A stretch of 5,253 nt of DNA from CAYNWK01 sp964400875 (GTDB lineage Bacteria; Chloroflexota; Anaerolineae; Anaerolineales; UBA4823). The notes beneath the pieces were generated by a model. The model was given only the letters and a program-made list of their open reading frames with translations. It had not been told where the DNA came from and searched no databases. Every line of letters begins with the position of its first letter. Position 1 is the first letter of the stretch. Location of the stretch: contig CAYNWK010000246.1 of NCBI GenBank assembly GCA_964400875.1, forward strand, positions 1-5,253. Reading direction: 5' to 3'. Of the stretch, positions 4,374 through 5,253 are shown piece by piece. The translations under genes were made by a program, and so were the position numbers.

Positions 4374-5252
4374 ATGCCTCAGCGCATCGCTTTCCTGTTC
4401 CAAACCTCGCGCTATCAGGACCCGGACCTGGCGTTCTTACGCGCCCCCGGCGCGGATCTCAGCGCCCTGGCCGATACGCTGCGCGATCCCAAGATCGGCG
4501 CCTTTGACCGCGTCCTGGTAATCGAAAATCAACGGGCTGAATCGATGCGCTGGTGGATCGAAGAGCTTTTCGGCTGGCGCAAGCGCTACGACTTCCTTTT
4601 CCTTTACGTCTCAGGGATGACTCTATCTGAAGAAAATGGCAGCCACTACCTGGCTGCCGTAGATACCCGCCTGGCTGACCTGGCGAATACGGCTATTCCA
4701 GCTGAATTCCTTAGCGGGTGGATGGACCGCAGCTTCTCCCGGCGCAAAGTCCTGGTGCTCGATTGTTTCCGCCACCGGCCGACTCCCGCCGGATTGCTGC
4801 CCGATCCCTTGCGGGCGGAACAGTCCCTGCGATCCTTTGCCGGGGACGGCAGGTGGCGTGCGATTCTCATGGCCGCCGGGACTTCCTATCGAGCCGCCTT
4901 AACGCCGCGGTCGGCGTTCACCGAAACGGTGATCCATGGTTTGCAGAGTGGGGACGCTGACAGGAATCAGGACGGGCAGATCGATCTGGGCGAACTGCAC
5001 GACTATTTGAGCGACCGGCTCTCCGTGAACCCGATCCTTTCGGCGCACCCGCAGATCGACGCGTTCGTGTTAACCGCCAACCCCCAAAGTGTCCGTAAGA
5101 AAGTCCTCATAAAATGGGATATCCTCGCGGGCGCTGTGCTTGCCCCGCTCCTGACCTTGCTGCTGGGGATTTGGTCCGACCCGGTGAATGCAGCCAGCTT
5201 TGCCGCTGCGATCTTGCTGTTTTATATCGGCTTTTATGCGGTCCTGGAATGA
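4374..5252 (+). CDS. Membrane-anchored caspase-like (C14) protein, apparently catalytically dead, with EF-hand loop
   Basis: The 292-aa product follows the bacterial caspase-like (peptidase C14) pattern. It has an opening beta strand with SRYQDPDLAFLRAPGADLSAL (split as residues 12-22 and 23-32), DPKIGAFDRVLVI (38-50), FLFLYVSGMT (74-83), YLAAVDT (92-98), KVLVLDCFRHR (125-135) and SAFTETVIHGL (180-190). In active members the two catalytic positions read SGHG and DCCHSG or DSCHSG. Here they read SGMT (His to M82) and DCFRHR (Cys to F132), so it is probably a pseudo-peptidase. A canonical 12-residue EF-hand loop follows (D196, N198, D200, G201, I203, D204, E207), as in many C14 proteins, and suggests Ca2+ binding. 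Two hydrophobic helices (about 248-267 and 272-290) anchor the C-terminus in the membrane. The start has no Shine-Dalgarno. The stop overlaps an ATG (ATGA, 5249-5252), hinting at a coupled downstream gene. Confidence 0.82.
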   Translation: MPQRIAFLFQTSRYQDPDLAFLRAPGADLSALADTLRDPKIGAFDRVLVIENQRAESMRWWIEELFGWRKRYDFLFLYVSGMTLSEENGSHYLAAVDTRLADLANTAIPAEFLSGWMDRSFSRRKVLVLDCFRHRPTPAGLLPDPLRAEQSLRSFAGDGRWRAILMAAGTSYRAALTPRSAFTETVIHGLQSGDADRNQDGQIDLGELHDYLSDRLSVNPILSAHPQIDAFVLTANPQSVRKKVLIKWDILAGAVLAPLLTLLLGIWSDPVNAASFAAAILLFYIGFYAVLE

Positions 5253-5253
5253 G

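Noticed and set aside
4374..5252. Annotation as an active caspase/metacaspase peptidase
   Set aside because: The positions expected to hold the catalytic His and Cys read Met82 and Phe132.
1..5253. CRISPR arrays, tRNA or rRNA genes, complete insertion sequences
   Set aside because: I saw no regularly spaced long repeats, no cloverleaf-like sequence and no transposase on either strand.

Overview
The window looks like chromosomal DNA from a GC-rich bacterium, most likely a member of the Chloroflexota (Anaerolineae-like). This placement is an inference. It rests on the overall style of the proteins, on a short hairpin element with ends of a type I associate from memory with Chloroflexota and cyanobacteria, and on a gene that seems to lack a Shine-Dalgarno. 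No rRNA or other phylogenetic marker is present.

Positions 1-1946 (minus strand) hold a tightly packed four-gene operon, read from right to left. The genes are a 70-aa double glycine-zipper membrane protein, a 99-aa membrane protein, an ABC ATPase and an ABC-2 type permease that runs off the left edge. Neighbouring genes overlap by 4, 23 and 8 bp, so translation is probably coupled. This is an ABC transporter of unknown substrate with two small membrane companions.

Positions 1947-2193 form the divergent spacer. On the side of the plus-strand gene it holds three TTTGAGT(G/C) direct repeats at an exact 11-bp period, a perfect AACTGT-GG-ACAGTT palindrome and a 6-bp-arm hairpin, followed by a good ribosome binding site.

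Positions 2194-3740 (plus strand) hold an M4 (thermolysin) family zinc metallopeptidase of the protealysin-like type, with a short propeptide carrying an IPP motif and no signal peptide. Downstream is a 103-aa protein that I recognise as emfourin-like, the family of proteinaceous M4 inhibitors encoded next to protealysin-like proteases. The 188-bp gap between protease and inhibitor is largely filled by two strong palindromes: a 38-bp hairpin and a 90-bp MITE-like element with imperfect terminal repeats flanked by TA.

Positions 3766-4284 (plus strand) encode an uncharacterised four-helix membrane protein. Positions 4374-5252 encode a caspase-like (C14) protein in which both catalytic positions appear to be substituted (SGHG to SGMT; the Cys of DCCHSG to Phe). 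It keeps a textbook EF-hand loop and ends in two membrane helices. It is probably a membrane-anchored pseudo-caspase, possibly made from a leaderless transcript. Its stop overlaps an ATG at the window edge, so a partner gene may follow.

The best candidates for something new are the membrane-anchored pseudo-caspase with its possible downstream partner, and the protease-inhibitor pair whose spacer is occupied by a mobile palindrome.
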